The notes under the pieces are model-generated. The model saw only the letters and a program-made list of their open reading frames with translations. It did no database searches and had not been told where the DNA came from. The position numbers were made by a program, and so were the translations under genes. This document shows positions 1-11,146 of a DNA stretch of 64,000 bases, piece after piece; position 1 is the first letter of the stretch; each line of letters opens with the position of its first letter. The DNA is from Thermus aquaticus (lineage in GTDB: Bacteria > Deinococcota > Deinococci > Deinococcales > Thermaceae), in assembly GCF_001280255.1 (NCBI RefSeq), contig NZ_LHCI01000106.1, forward strand, positions 586,737 to 650,736, given 5' to 3'.

Positions 1-913
<913 letters not shown>

Positions 914-915
914 GG

Positions 916-1122
916 CTAGATCTGGCGGAACTCTTCCTCGGTGAGGCCGATGTCCTTGAGAATGCCTAGGAACGTGCCTTTCTTGAGCTCCTTGCGGTGG
1001 AAGGGGACCACGGTGCGCCGCCCGTCGGGGTGCAGGAAGACGCGGTGGCTACCTTTTCCCCCGGCCTCTTCAAAACCCAAGCGTTTCAGCTTGCGCACCA
1101 CCTCTTCGGGTCTAGGCGGCAT
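916..1122 (-). CDS. hicA: HicA-family toxin (mRNA interferase)
   Basis: This 68-residue protein has the HicA double-stranded-RNA-binding-like fold signature: an N-terminal [13 protein letters not shown] helix, then the catalytic histidine in G-S-H (residues 24-26), then a basic strand and the LxxILKDIGL helix. HicA toxins cleave mRNA in a ribosome-independent way and are neutralised by HicB. It is read antisense to the lysine cluster and overlaps the end of its antitoxin gene by 11 bases, so the two are translationally coupled. Nothing looks broken. Whether it is active cannot be told from sequence. Confidence 0.88.
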   Translation of the reverse strand: MPPRPEEVVRKLKRLGFEEAGGKGSHRVFLHPDGRRTVVPFHRKELKKGTFLGILKDIGLTEEEFRQI

Positions 1123-1339
1123 TTACGTGGACTTCCACCCACTCCTCATCGGGTTCAGGGATGGGGAGGTTTCTAGCCCGAAGGGCTTCCAACATGGCCT
1201 CGAGGGCTTCCAGGACGTTTTGGATGGCCTCTTCCCGCGTGTCCCCGTCGGAGCGCACCCCGGGTACCGCGGGGACCTCGGCGAGCCAAACCCCGGGCTC
1301 CTCGGGATCGGGGTAAACCCGGATCCAGTACCGGCCCAT
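1112..1339 (-). CDS. hicB: HicB-family antitoxin
   Basis: This 75-residue protein carries the short HicB (UPF0150-like) fold: the motif [17 protein letters not shown] followed by the helix [16 protein letters not shown]. It should bind and block the HicA encoded immediately downstream. It has no C-terminal helix-turn-helix or ribbon-helix-helix, so classical autorepression by this protein is not evident. The antitoxin-first order is the usual protective arrangement for many hicBA loci. Its start lies only 32 bases from the lysT start on the other strand, so the divergent promoters must be packed together. Confidence 0.85.
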   Translation of the reverse strand: MGRYWIRVYPDPEEPGVWLAEVPAVPGVRSDGDTREEAIQNVLEALEAMLEALRARNLPIPEPDEEWVEVHVNAA

Positions 1340-1371
1340 AGCCGCATTATAGAAGGTAAGGGAGGGCGAAG

Positions 1372-2625
1372 ATGCCCCAAACCTTAGCGGAAAAGATCCT
1401 CTCCCACAAGGTGGGAAGGCCGGTGGAGGCGGGGGAGCTTCTGGTGGTGGAGGTGGACCAGGTGATGGTGGTGGACTCCATCGCCGGGAGCTTCTTCAAG
1501 CGCCTGGACTACCTGGGGGCCACGCCCCGCTACCCGGAAAGGGTCTCCATCGTCATAGACCACGTGGCCCCGGCGGCCAACCTCGAGGTGGCCAAGGCCC
1601 AGAAGGAGATCCGGGAATGGGGAAAGAGGCATGGCATCCGGGTCTTTGACGTGGGCCGGGGGGTGTGCCACCAGGTCCTCATAGAGGAAGGGCTCGCCCA
1701 GCCGGGCTGGATTGTGGTGGGCTCGGACAGCCACTCCACCACCTACGGGGCGGTGGGGGCCTTCGGCACGGGGATGGGGGCCACGGACATCGCCCTGGCG
1801 GCCGCTTCGGGCCGCACCTGGCTTCGGGTCCCCGAGAGCGTCAAGGTGGTCTTCCGGGGAAGCCTCCCCAGGGGGGTCACGGCCAAGGACGCCGCCCTGG
1901 AGATGGTGCGCCGCCTCACGGCGGAGGGGGCCACCTACATGGCGGTGGAGATTCACCTCCTGGACGGGGCCGAGGCTCTCACAAGGGGCGAGCGCATGAC
2001 CCTGGCCAACCTCACCGTGGAGGCCGGGGCCAAGGCGGGCCTGGTGGTGCCCAGCGGGGAGATCCTGGAGATGTACCAGGTCCCCGACTGGCTCTACCCC
2101 GACCCCGACGCCCGCTACCGGGAGGTGGTGGAGATAGACCTTTCCTCCCTCACCCCCAGGGTTTCCGTGCCCTTTTACGTAGACAACGTCCACGAAGTGG
2201 CCGAGGTCAGGGGCAAGCGGGTGGACCAGGTCTTCATCGGCACCTGCACCAACGGGCGCATTGAGGACCTGAGGGCCGCCGCCGAGGTGTTGAAGGGGCG
2301 GCGCGTGGCCCCCGGGGTGCGGCTTCTGGTGGTGCCCGCCTCCAGCCAGGTCCTGGAGGAGGCCGCCAGGGACGGCACCCTCCTCACCCTCCTCGAGGCC
2401 GGGGCCACCATCGGCACCCCGGGGTGCGGTCCCTGCATGGGGCGGCACATGGGGGTTCTGGCCCCCGGGGAGGTCTGCGTCTCCACCTCCAACCGCAACT
2501 TCCGCGGGCGCATGGGGGCTCCGGACGCCGAGATCTACCTGGCGAGCCCCAGGGTGGCCGCCGCCAGCGCCGTGGCCGGGTACATCGCCACGCCGGAGGA
2601 TCTGGATGCGGGAAGCCTGGCGTAG
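1372..2625 (+). CDS. lysT: homoaconitase large subunit
   Basis: LysT (HacA) with LysU forms homoaconitase, which converts homocitrate or cis-homoaconitate to homoisocitrate in lysine synthesis. The 417-residue protein is of the short, two-subunit aconitase type. The [4Fe-4S] ligands are Cys292 (GTCTNGR) and Cys352/Cys355 (GCGPC). The GSDSHSTTYG motif near residue 118 is also intact. The ATG follows a purine-rich GGGAGGG stretch. Isopropylmalate isomerase (LeuC) is the close alternative, but the lysine-gene context decides. The hicBA pair separates it from hcs, so it probably has its own promoter in the 1340-1371 gap or within hicB. Confidence 0.93.
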   Translation: MPQTLAEKILSHKVGRPVEAGELLVVEVDQVMVVDSIAGSFFKRLDYLGATPRYPERVSIVIDHVAPAANLEVAKAQKEIREWGKRHGIRVFDVGRGVCHQVLIEEGLAQPGWIVVGSDSHSTTYGAVGAFGTGMGATDIALAAASGRTWLRVPESVKVVFRGSLPRGVTAKDAALEMVRRLTAEGATYMAVEIHLLDGAEALTRGERMTLANLTVEAGAKAGLVVPSGEILEMYQVPDWLYPDPDARYREVVEIDLSSLTPRVSVPFYVDNVHEVAEVRGKRVDQVFIGTCTNGRIEDLRAAAEVLKGRRVAPGVRLLVVPASSQVLEEAARDGTLLTLLEAGATIGTPGCGPCMGRHMGVLAPGEVCVSTSNRNFRGRMGAPDAEIYLASPRVAAASAVAGYIATPEDLDAGSLA

Positions 2626-2666
2626 CTTTAAGAAGGAGGTCTTGGAGGAGTGCCGAAAGGAGGTCT

Positions 2667-3158
2667 ATGCCTAAGGTTTTCAAGTTCGGCGACCACATCA
2701 ACACCGACGACATCCTGCCCGGCAAGTACGCCCCCTTCATGGTGGGGGAGGACCGGTTCCACCTCTACGCCTTCGCCCACCTGCGGCCCGGCTTCGCCCA
2801 GGAGGTGCGGCCGGGGGACATCCTGGTCTTTGGGCGAAACGCCGGGCTTGGCTCTAGCCGCGAGTACGCCCCGGAGGCCCTGAAGCGCCTGGGGATCCGG
2901 GCGGTCATCGCCAAGAGCTACGCCCGCATCTTCTTCCGCAACCTGGTGAACCTGGGCATCGTTCCCTTTGAGTCGGAGGAGGTGGTGGATGCGCTAGAGG
3001 ACGGGGACGAGGTGGAGCTGGACCTGGAAGGGGGGGTTTTGTTTAGGGGAGAGGAGCGTTTCCCGCTCAGGCCCCCGCCCCCCTTCCTCCTGGAGGCCCT
3101 CAAGGAGGGTTCCCTCCTGGACTACTACAAGAAGCACGGGCGCTTCCCGGGGGAGTAG
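2667..3158 (+). CDS. lysU: homoaconitase small subunit
   Basis: LysU (HacB) is the swivelling domain of homoaconitase and partners LysT. The 163-residue protein shows GDHINTDDILPG near the N-terminus, GRNAGLGSSREYAPEAL, and the YARIFFRN segment. These are the substrate-recognition and serine motifs of aconitase small subunits. The frame is open far upstream, but ATG 2667 is chosen because it follows AAAGGAGG at 2656-2663 and gives exactly the family length. It lies 41 bases after lysT and 9 bases before the next gene. Confidence 0.93.
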   Translation: MPKVFKFGDHINTDDILPGKYAPFMVGEDRFHLYAFAHLRPGFAQEVRPGDILVFGRNAGLGSSREYAPEALKRLGIRAVIAKSYARIFFRNLVNLGIVPFESEEVVDALEDGDEVELDLEGGVLFRGEERFPLRPPPPFLLEALKEGSLLDYYKKHGRFPGE

Positions 3159-3167
3159 ACTTGAGGC

Positions 3168-3488
3168 ATGGAGGACCTGGAGATCACCTGTCCGGTGTGC
3201 GGCGAGGTCAGCGTGGCGCTGGCCGAGGATCTGGAGACCCTCGAGGTGGGGGACGTGCTGGAGTGCGAGGCCTGCGGGGCCTTTTTGGAGGTGGTCTCCC
3301 TGGACCCCCTGGAGCTGGAGGTCTCGGAGGGCGGTCTGGAGGGCTTCTTCGTGGACTGCCCCCGGTGCGGCTACACCTTGGAGGTTTCCGAGGAGGAGGC
3401 GGGGCAGGAGGTGGAGTGCCCCGAGTGCGGTTTCCGCTTTGTGCCTGACTGGAGCGAGGTAGAGGAGGTAGAGGAGGACGAAGAATGA
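3168..3488 (+). CDS. LysW-like protein with two zinc ribbons
   Basis: This acidic 106-residue protein is built from two zinc ribbons with ligand pairs Cys8/Cys11 and Cys33/Cys36, then Cys64/Cys67 and Cys84/Cys87. The first half is strikingly like LysW encoded next door: both contain EVVSLDPL after the second cysteine pair. The C-terminus is a run of Glu/Asp ending in Glu, as LysW ends in the Glu that carries the intermediate. It overlaps the lysW start (ATGA), so it is in the lysine operon. Its role is not known to me. A second carrier, a LysW-loading helper or a regulator are all possible; the function is inference only. Confidence 0.8.
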   Translation: MEDLEITCPVCGEVSVALAEDLETLEVGDVLECEACGAFLEVVSLDPLELEVSEGGLEGFFVDCPRCGYTLEVSEEEAGQEVECPECGFRFVPDWSEVEEVEEDEE

Positions 3489-3649
3489 CGGCCACTTGCC
3501 CTGAGTGCGGCGCGGAGCTTAGGCTGGAGAACCCGGAACTGGGCGAGCTCGTGGTCTGTGAGGAGTGCGGGGCGGAGCTGGAGGTGGTCTCCCTGGACCC
3601 CCTGCGCCTGGAGCCCGCCCCCGAGGAGGCCGAGGACTGGGGGGAGTGA
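3485..3649 (+). CDS. lysW: LysW, amino-group carrier protein for lysine synthesis
   Basis: LysW is a small acidic protein whose C-terminal glutamate gamma-carboxyl is joined to the alpha-amino group of alpha-aminoadipate, protecting it through the LysX, LysZ and LysY steps. The 54-residue product has one zinc ribbon (Cys5, Cys8, Cys25, Cys28) and ends in EDWGE, the invariant carrier tail with Glu54 last. The ATG overlaps the stop of the upstream double-ribbon gene in ATGA. A hairpin lies between this gene and lysX. Confidence 0.95.
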   Translation: MTATCPECGAELRLENPELGELVVCEECGAELEVVSLDPLRLEPAPEEAEDWGE

Positions 3650-3667
3650 GCCCCCCGCTGAGCCGGG

Positions 3668-3684
3668 GCCGGACAGAGTCCGGC
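3668..3684 (+). promoter_or_regulatory. hairpin between lysW and lysX
   Basis: A perfect 7-bp stem GCCGGAC / GTCCGGC with an AGA loop lies in the 53-base lysW-lysX gap. No run of T follows it, so it is not a standard intrinsic terminator. No clear Shine-Dalgarno sequence precedes the lysX ATG. The hairpin could protect the lysW message 3' end or reduce expression of the enzymes relative to the carrier; that role is inference. Confidence 0.5.
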
Positions 3685-3702
3685 TTCACCCCTTAAGCCG
3701 CC

Positions 3703-5575
<1,873 letters not shown>

Positions 5576-5592
5576 ATCTAGGAGGCTTGCCC

Positions 5593-6402
5593 ATGATCGT
5601 GGTCAAGGTAGGCGGCGCGGAGGGCATAGACTACGAGGCCGTGGCCAAGGACGCGGCCTCCTTGTGGAAGGAGGGCCAGAGGCTTCTTCTGGTGCACGGA
5701 GGGAGCGCGGAGACCAACAAGGTGGCCGAGGCCCTGGGCCACCCTCCCCGGTTCCTCACCCACCCCGGGGGCCAGGTGAGCCGCCTCACGGACCGGAGGA
5801 CCCTGGAGATCTTCATCATGGTCTACGCCGGTCTGGTCAACAAGCGCCTGGTGGAACTTCTCCAGAAGGAGGGCGTGAACGCCCTGGGGCTTTCCGGCCT
5901 GGACGGGAGGCTTCTTGTGGGCCGCCGCAAGACCGCCGTCAAGTACGTGGAAGACGGCAAGGTCAAGATCCACCGGGGGGACTACACGGGCACCGTGGAG
6001 GAGGTCAACAAGGCCCTTCTGGACCTCCTCCTCGGCCAAGGGTATCTGCCCGTCATCACCCCGCCCGCCCTTAGCTACGAGGGGGAGGCCATCAACACCG
6101 ATGGGGACCAGATCGCGGCCCTTCTCGCCCGGGTCTTTGGGGCGGAGGCCCTGGTCTACCTCTCCAACGTGCCGGGCCTCCTGGCCCACTACCCCGACGA
6201 GGCCTCCCTGGTGCGGGAGATCCCGGTGGAGAGGGTAGAGGACCCCGAGTACCTGGCCCTGGCCCAGGGGCGGATGAAGCGGAAGGTCATGGGGGCGGTG
6301 GAGGCGGTGAAGGGCGGGGTGAAGCGGGTGATCTTCGCCGACGCCCGGGTGGAAAACCCCATAAGGCGGGCCCTTTCCGGGGAAGGTACCGTGGTACGCT
6401 AG
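5593..6402 (+). CDS. lysZ: LysZ, LysW-aminoadipate 6-kinase
   Basis: LysZ (ArgB/amino-acid-kinase family) phosphorylates the side-chain carboxyl of LysW-bound aminoadipate. ATG 5593 is preferred over the TTG two codons upstream because it yields the 269-residue family form starting [11 protein letters not shown]. The kinase fold shows [18 protein letters not shown], the glycine-rich GLSGLDGRL and the [12 protein letters not shown] phosphate-binding region. It closes the lysine run in this window; the branching enzyme starts 4 bases later. Confidence 0.94.
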   Translation: MIVVKVGGAEGIDYEAVAKDAASLWKEGQRLLLVHGGSAETNKVAEALGHPPRFLTHPGGQVSRLTDRRTLEIFIMVYAGLVNKRLVELLQKEGVNALGLSGLDGRLLVGRRKTAVKYVEDGKVKIHRGDYTGTVEEVNKALLDLLLGQGYLPVITPPALSYEGEAINTDGDQIAALLARVFGAEALVYLSNVPGLLAHYPDEASLVREIPVERVEDPEYLALAQGRMKRKVMGAVEAVKGGVKRVIFADARVENPIRRALSGEGTVVR

Positions 6403-6406
6403 ACCC

Positions 6407-8002
6407 ATGGCGCGGTTCGCCCTGGTCCTCCACGCCCATCTCCCCTATGTGCGCTCCCACGGCCTGTGGCCCTTCGGGGAGGAAACCCTCTACGAGGCCA
6501 TGGCCGAGACCTACCTGCCCCTCTTGAGGGCCTTGGAAAGGCTCTGGCAGGAGGGGGTGGAGGCCCGCTTCACCCTGGGCATCACCCCCATCCTGGCGGA
6601 GCAGCTGGGCGACGCCAAGGTGAAGGCGGGCTTCCAGGCCTACGCCAAGGACCGCCTGGAGCGGGCCCAGAGCGACTACCTGCGCTACCAGGGCACCGAG
6701 CTGGAGAAGAGCGCCCGCCACCAGGTGGCCTTCTGGGAACTTACCCTGGACTACTTCCACCATCTGGGCGGGGACACCCTCCAGGCTTTCCGCCGGGCCC
6801 AGGACCGGGGGCAGGTGGAGCTGATCACCTCCAACGCCACCCACGGCTACTCCCCCCTCCTGGGGTACGACGAGGCCCTGTGGGCCCAGGTGAAGACCGG
6901 GGTGGCCGTCTACCGCCGCCACTTCGCCAAGGACCCCATGGGCTTTTGGCTCCCCGAGATGGCCTACCGGCCCAGGGGGTACTGGAAGCCCCCGGTGGAA
7001 GGGGCCAGGGAGGGTCTCAGGGCGGGGGTGGACGAGCTTTTGATGCGGGCCGGCATCCGCTACACCTTCGTGGACGCCCACCTGGTGCAGGGAGGGGAGG
7101 CCCTTTCCCCTTATGGGGAGGCCTCCTTGGCCCAGGTGGAGAGCGCCGAGGCCACCTACTACGTGCATGAGCTGGAGTCGGGCCTCCGGGTTCTCGCCCG
7201 CAACCGGGAGACCACCCTCCAGGTGTGGAGCGCCGACCACGGCTACCCCGGGGAGGGGCTTTACCGGGAGTTCCACCGCAAGGACCCGGTTTCCGGGCTC
7301 CACCACTGGCGGGTCACCCACCGCAAAGCCGACCTTGCCGCCAAGGCCCCCTACGACCCCGAGGCGGCCTTCGCCAAGGCCAAGGAGCACGCCGAGCACT
7401 TCGTGGGCCTTGTGGCCCGCCTGGCCCAGGGGCGGCCCGAGGGGGTCATCCTCTCCCCCTACGACGCCGAGCTTTTCGGCCACTGGTGGTACGAGGGGGT
7501 GGCCTGGCTGGAGGAGGTCCTGCGCCGCCTATCCCGCCTCCCGGGGGTGAAGGCCGTGACCGCCAGGGAGGCGGTCCAGGGGAAGGCGGTGCGGGCCCGT
7601 CTGCCCGAGGGTTCCTGGGGCCGGGGCGGGGACCACCGGGTCTGGCTCAACGAGAAGACTCTGGACTACTGGCGAAAGGTCTACCGGGCGGAAAGGGCCC
7701 TGATGGAGGAGGCCCGCCGGGGCAACCTCTCCCACCGCCACCTCCGCCAGGCCATGCGGGAGCTTCTCCTCCTCGAGGCCTCCGACTGGCCCTTCCTCAT
7801 AGACACCGGCCAGGCGGAGGCCTACGCCAGGGAGCGCTATGAAGGGCACGCCGAGGCCTTCTTCCGCATCCTGCGGGGGGTTTCCGAGGAGGAGCTGAAG
7901 GCCCTGGAGGAGCGGGACAACCCCTTCCCCGAGGCCGACCCCAGGCTCTACCTGGAGGGAGCTCTGCCCCACTCTGCCCACGAGCCCGGGGGGATAGGAT
8001 AA
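6407..8002 (+). CDS. GH57 1,4-alpha-glucan branching enzyme
   Basis: This GH57 glycosidase moves alpha-1,4 glucan chains to alpha-1,6 branch points in glycogen-type polymers. The 531-residue protein starts [13 protein letters not shown] (the GH57 HxHxP motif) and has the nucleophile Glu184 in WLPEMAY and the acid Asp353 in [13 protein letters not shown]. These are the same numbers as in the characterised Thermus thermophilus enzyme. The middle is the (beta/alpha)7 barrel and the C-terminal third is helical. Alpha-amylase of the same family is the alternative, but the length and motifs favour branching. It is only 4 bases from lysZ. Confidence 0.92.
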   Translation: MARFALVLHAHLPYVRSHGLWPFGEETLYEAMAETYLPLLRALERLWQEGVEARFTLGITPILAEQLGDAKVKAGFQAYAKDRLERAQSDYLRYQGTELEKSARHQVAFWELTLDYFHHLGGDTLQAFRRAQDRGQVELITSNATHGYSPLLGYDEALWAQVKTGVAVYRRHFAKDPMGFWLPEMAYRPRGYWKPPVEGAREGLRAGVDELLMRAGIRYTFVDAHLVQGGEALSPYGEASLAQVESAEATYYVHELESGLRVLARNRETTLQVWSADHGYPGEGLYREFHRKDPVSGLHHWRVTHRKADLAAKAPYDPEAAFAKAKEHAEHFVGLVARLAQGRPEGVILSPYDAELFGHWWYEGVAWLEEVLRRLSRLPGVKAVTAREAVQGKAVRARLPEGSWGRGGDHRVWLNEKTLDYWRKVYRAERALMEEARRGNLSHRHLRQAMRELLLLEASDWPFLIDTGQAEAYARERYEGHAEAFFRILRGVSEEELKALEERDNPFPEADPRLYLEGALPHSAHEPGGIG

Positions 8003-8006
8003 GGGC

Positions 8007-8882
8007 GTGGCGCGGCACGCCGTGTTGCAGTTCCGGCCGGAGAAGTCCCGGCTGAAGGAGAGCCTCCTTCGCCTTCGGGCCCACCTGGAGGCCCTCTGCC
8101 CCCACGCCCCCGAGGTGGTGGTCCTGCCCGAGGCCGCCCTCACCGGCTACTTCCTCCAGGGGGGGGTTAGGGAGCTGGCCCTGACCCGGCACGAGCTTCT
8201 GGAGCTTTTCTCCGAGCTTCACCAAGCGCTGGGCTGGGAGGGGCTTTTGGACGTGGTGGTGGGCTTTTACGAGCGGGACGGAGGGGCCTATTACAACAGC
8301 GCCGCCTACCTGGAGCTTCCCCATCGCGTGGTCCACGTCCACCGCAAGGTCTTCCTCCCCACCTACGGCGTGTTTGACGAGGAGCGCTACCTGGCCCGGG
8401 GAAGCCGGGTGGCGGCTTTTAGCACCCGCTTTGGCCGGGCGGCCATCCTCATCTGCGAGGACTTCTGGCACTCCATCACCGCCGCCATCGCCGCCTTGGA
8501 CGGGGCCGAGGTCATCTACGTTCCGGCGGCGAGCCCGGCCCGGGGGTTCCAGGGTGAGCGGCCGGAGAACGTGGAGCGCTGGCGCAACCTGGCCCGGGCG
8601 GTGGCGGCGGAGCACGGGGTTTACGTGGTCCTGGCCAGCCTGGTGGGCTTTGAGGGGGGGAAGGGGATGAGCGGGGGAAGCCTGGCGGTGGGGCCCGATG
8701 GGCGGGTTCTGGCCGAGGCGCCCCTCTTTGAGGAGGCCGCCCTCCTCTTCGCCCTGGACCGGGAGCGCATTCCCCCGGTGCGCTACGACGCCCCCCTGCT
8801 TTCCGACCTCGAGGCCAGCCTCCCCCTCCTCCTCCCCGACCTGGAGCGGTTGGCCAAGAGGGGTCTTAAGGAGGTGCCATGA
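8007..8882 (+). CDS. nitrilase-superfamily amidohydrolase paired with NAD synthetase
   Basis: A 291-residue carbon-nitrogen hydrolase with the full catalytic triad: Glu42 (LPEAALTGY), Lys114 (HRKVFLPTYG) and Cys150 (LICEDFW). The VFDEERYLARG segment is typical of the glutaminase domain found fused to NadE in many bacteria. Here it is a separate gene that overlaps nadE by 4 bases (ATGA), so it probably hydrolyses glutamine and passes ammonia to NadE. Start GTG 8007 lies 4 bases after the previous stop. An unrelated amidase is possible but less likely given the coupling. Confidence 0.85.
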   Translation: MARHAVLQFRPEKSRLKESLLRLRAHLEALCPHAPEVVVLPEAALTGYFLQGGVRELALTRHELLELFSELHQALGWEGLLDVVVGFYERDGGAYYNSAAYLELPHRVVHVHRKVFLPTYGVFDEERYLARGSRVAAFSTRFGRAAILICEDFWHSITAAIAALDGAEVIYVPAASPARGFQGERPENVERWRNLARAVAAEHGVYVVLASLVGFEGGKGMSGGSLAVGPDGRVLAEAPLFEEAALLFALDRERIPPVRYDAPLLSDLEASLPLLLPDLERLAKRGLKEVP

Positions 8883-9724
8883 GGGTGATTGAGGCCTCGA
8901 GGCTCGGCGAAAGCCTGGAGCTCAACTGGCCCCTGGTGGCCGATTTCCTCACCCGCTTCATCCGGGAGGAGCTAGCCTGGCGGGGATATGAGAAGGCCAT
9001 CGTGGCCGTGTCCGGGGGCGTGGACTCCGCCACCACCCTGGCCCTGGCCGTGCGGGCCCTGGGGCAGGACCGGGTCCACGCCCTCTTCCTGCCCCACCGG
9101 GACTCGAGTCCCCTCTCCCGGGAGCACGCCTACCTGGTGGCCGAGACCTTCGGCGTCGCTTTGGAGGAGGTGGACATCACCCCCATGGTGGAGGCCTACG
9201 CCGCCCTGACCCCGGACCTCACGCCCCACCGCAAGGGCAACGTCATGGCCCGGACGCGGATGGTGGTCCTCTTTGACAAGTCCCAGGCCTACCAGGCCCT
9301 CCCCCTGGGCACGGGCAACAAGACGGAAAGGCTTTTCGGCTACTATACCTGGCACGGCGACGACACCCCGCCCGTGAACCCCCTGGGGGACCTCTACAAG
9401 ACCCAGGTCTGGCGGCTCGCCGAGTACCTGGGGGTGCCGGAGGCGGTGGTGAAGAAGCCCCCCACCGCCGACCTCATCCCCGGCCAGACGGACGAGGCCG
9501 ATCTGGGGGTGCGCTACCTGCGGGCCGACGTCATCCTGGAGCACTACCTGAAGGGCTACCCCGACGGCTACCTCCTGGGCCTGGGCTTCACCGAGGAGGA
9601 GATCCGGCGGGTCAAGGAGGGGGTGAACCGCACCCACTGGAAGCGGGCCCTCCCCACCGTGGCCCTCCTCTCCTCCACGGCCATCGGGGAGTTTTACCTG
9701 AGGCCTTTGGACTACCGGCCATGA
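8879..9724 (+). CDS. nadE: NAD+ synthetase
   Basis: NadE adenylates nicotinic acid adenine dinucleotide and amidates it to NAD+. The 281-residue protein has the ATP pyrophosphatase P-loop SGGVDS (residues 45-50) and the later GTGNKTERLFGYYTWHGDD and DLIPGQTDEADLG motifs. It has no glutaminase domain, so it is of the small type; the overlapping upstream nitrilase-like gene may provide that activity. It overlaps the next gene by 4 bases, continuing a tight run from 6407 to 11146. Confidence 0.95.
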   Translation: MRVIEASRLGESLELNWPLVADFLTRFIREELAWRGYEKAIVAVSGGVDSATTLALAVRALGQDRVHALFLPHRDSSPLSREHAYLVAETFGVALEEVDITPMVEAYAALTPDLTPHRKGNVMARTRMVVLFDKSQAYQALPLGTGNKTERLFGYYTWHGDDTPPVNPLGDLYKTQVWRLAEYLGVPEAVVKKPPTADLIPGQTDEADLGVRYLRADVILEHYLKGYPDGYLLGLGFTEEEIRRVKEGVNRTHWKRALPTVALLSSTAIGEFYLRPLDYRP

Positions 9725-10143
9725 GCGACCAGGAGCTCAAAACCTACCTGAGTCGGGCCAAGACCATCGCCGTTCTCGGCGCCCACAAGGACCCAAGCCG
9801 CCCCGCCCACTACGTGCCCCGCTACCTCTTGGAGAGAGGCTACCGCATCCTGCCCGTGAACCCCCGCCTCGCCGGGGAGGAGCTTTTTGGGGCAAAGGTG
9901 GCGGCGAGCCTTCTGGAGCTTCAGAGCCCCGTGGACATCCTGGACGTCTTCCGCCCGGGGGAGGCCCTCATGGCCCACCTTGAGGAGATCCTGGCCCTCA
10001 GGCCCGGCCTGGTCTGGCTCCAGTCGGGCATCCGCAACCCGGCCTTTGAAGAACGGGTTCGGGAGGCGGGTATCCCCCTGGTGGCGGACCGGTGCCTCAT
10101 GGTGGAGCACAGGCGCCTCTTCTTTGGCTCCATTCCCCTCTAG
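9721..10143 (+). CDS. CoA-binding domain protein (YccU type)
   Basis: A stand-alone 140-residue Rossmann-fold CoA-binding domain like that of succinyl-CoA synthetase alpha. The nucleotide loop is TIAVLGAHKDPSRPAHYVP, followed by GYRILPVNPR and the VWLQSGIRN and DRCLMVEH segments. Close homologues from Thermus bind CoA but have no assigned reaction, so the function is unknown. It overlaps nadE by 4 bases and precedes mutY by 1 base. Confidence 0.88.
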   Translation: MSDQELKTYLSRAKTIAVLGAHKDPSRPAHYVPRYLLERGYRILPVNPRLAGEELFGAKVAASLLELQSPVDILDVFRPGEALMAHLEEILALRPGLVWLQSGIRNPAFEERVREAGIPLVADRCLMVEHRRLFFGSIPL

Positions 10144-10144
10144 C

Positions 10145-11146
10145 GTGAAAGCCTGGCAGGAGGCCCTTCTCGCCTGGTACCGGAAGCACGCCCGCCCCTT
10201 GCCCTGGCGGGGGGAGAAGGACCCCTACCGCATCCTGGTCTCCGAGGTCCTCCTCCAGCAGACCCAGGTCCGGCAGGCCATTCCCTACTACCGCCGCTTC
10301 CTCCAGCGCTTCCCCACCCTGAAGGCCCTGGGAGAGGCCCCTCTGGAGGAGGTCCTGAGGGTGTGGCAGGGGGCGGGCTACTACCGGAGGGCGGTCCACC
10401 TGCACCGCCTGGCCCAGCAGGTGGAGGCCCTACCCCAAAGCTTCGCCCAGCTCAAAGGCCTTCCCGGCCTCGGCCCCTACACCGCGGCGGCGGTGGCCTC
10501 CATGGCTTTCGGGGAGCGGGTGGCGGCGGTGGACGGCAACGTGCGCCGGGTCCTCGCCCGCCTCTTCGCCTTGGAAGGCGCCTCGCCCAAGGCCCTCCAG
10601 GGGTTGGCCCAGAGCCTTATGCCGGAGGAGGCCCACCCCGGGGAGTGGAACCAGGCCCTCATGGAGCTTGGGGCCACGGTCTGCCTCCCCAGGAAGCCCC
10701 TCTGCGGGGCCTGCCCCCTGGCCTCCCGCTGCCGGGGGAAGGAGGCCCCGGAGCGCTACCCCCTCCCGCAAAGGCGAAAGGTCAGGGAAGAGCGCCTAGC
10801 GGCTCTGGTCCTCCTGGGGCGGAAGGGGGTTTACCTGGAAAGGCTGGAAGGGCGCTTCCAGGGGCTTTACGGCGTCCCCCTTTTCCCGGCCGAGGAGCTT
10901 CCCGTGAGGGCGGAGGCCCTGGGGGTGGCCCCCCGGTTGCTGGGAGAGGTCCGCCACGCCTTAACCCACAGGAGGCTCCTTGTGGAGGTCCACGGGGCCT
11001 TCTGGGAGGGGGAAGGGGAGGACCCCTGGAAAAGGCCTCTACCCAAGCTCATGGAGAAGGTGCTCCGCCAGGCGCTTCCCCTCCTCGCTCATGAGGGCGT
11101 AGTCCCCCTCCCGCACGCAAAGCCCCACGGCGTAGAGCCCTTCTAG
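10145..11146 (+). CDS. mutY: A/G-specific adenine glycosylase MutY
   Basis: MutY removes adenine paired with 8-oxoguanine. Start GTG 10145 (1 base after the previous stop) gives 333 residues. Catalytic Glu34 lies in LVSEVLLQQTQV, the helix-hairpin-helix LPGLGPYTAAA is at 106-116, and Asp130 is in VDGNVRRVLARLF. The [4Fe-4S] ligands are Cys180, Cys187, Cys190 and Cys196. The NUDIX-like C-terminal domain follows from about residue 220. The last 36 codons overlap the 3' end of the convergent gene at 11039, an unusually long overlap of 108 bases. Confidence 0.93.
   Translation: MKAWQEALLAWYRKHARPLPWRGEKDPYRILVSEVLLQQTQVRQAIPYYRRFLQRFPTLKALGEAPLEEVLRVWQGAGYYRRAVHLHRLAQQVEALPQSFAQLKGLPGLGPYTAAAVASMAFGERVAAVDGNVRRVLARLFALEGASPKALQGLAQSLMPEEAHPGEWNQALMELGATVCLPRKPLCGACPLASRCRGKEAPERYPLPQRRKVREERLAALVLLGRKGVYLERLEGRFQGLYGVPLFPAEELPVRAEALGVAPRLLGEVRHALTHRRLLVEVHGAFWEGEGEDPWKRPLPKLMEKVLRQALPLLAHEGVVPLPHAKPHGVEPF

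Noticed and set aside
941..1387. A 148-codon plus-strand frame over hicBA
   Set aside because: The HicA and HicB motifs are on the minus strand with proper overlap; the plus-strand product is Pro/Arg-rich with no family features.
1384..2448. A 354-codon minus-strand frame over lysT
   Set aside because: It is Gly/His/Pro-rich in the way typical of antisense frames in GC-rich genes, and lysT is certain.
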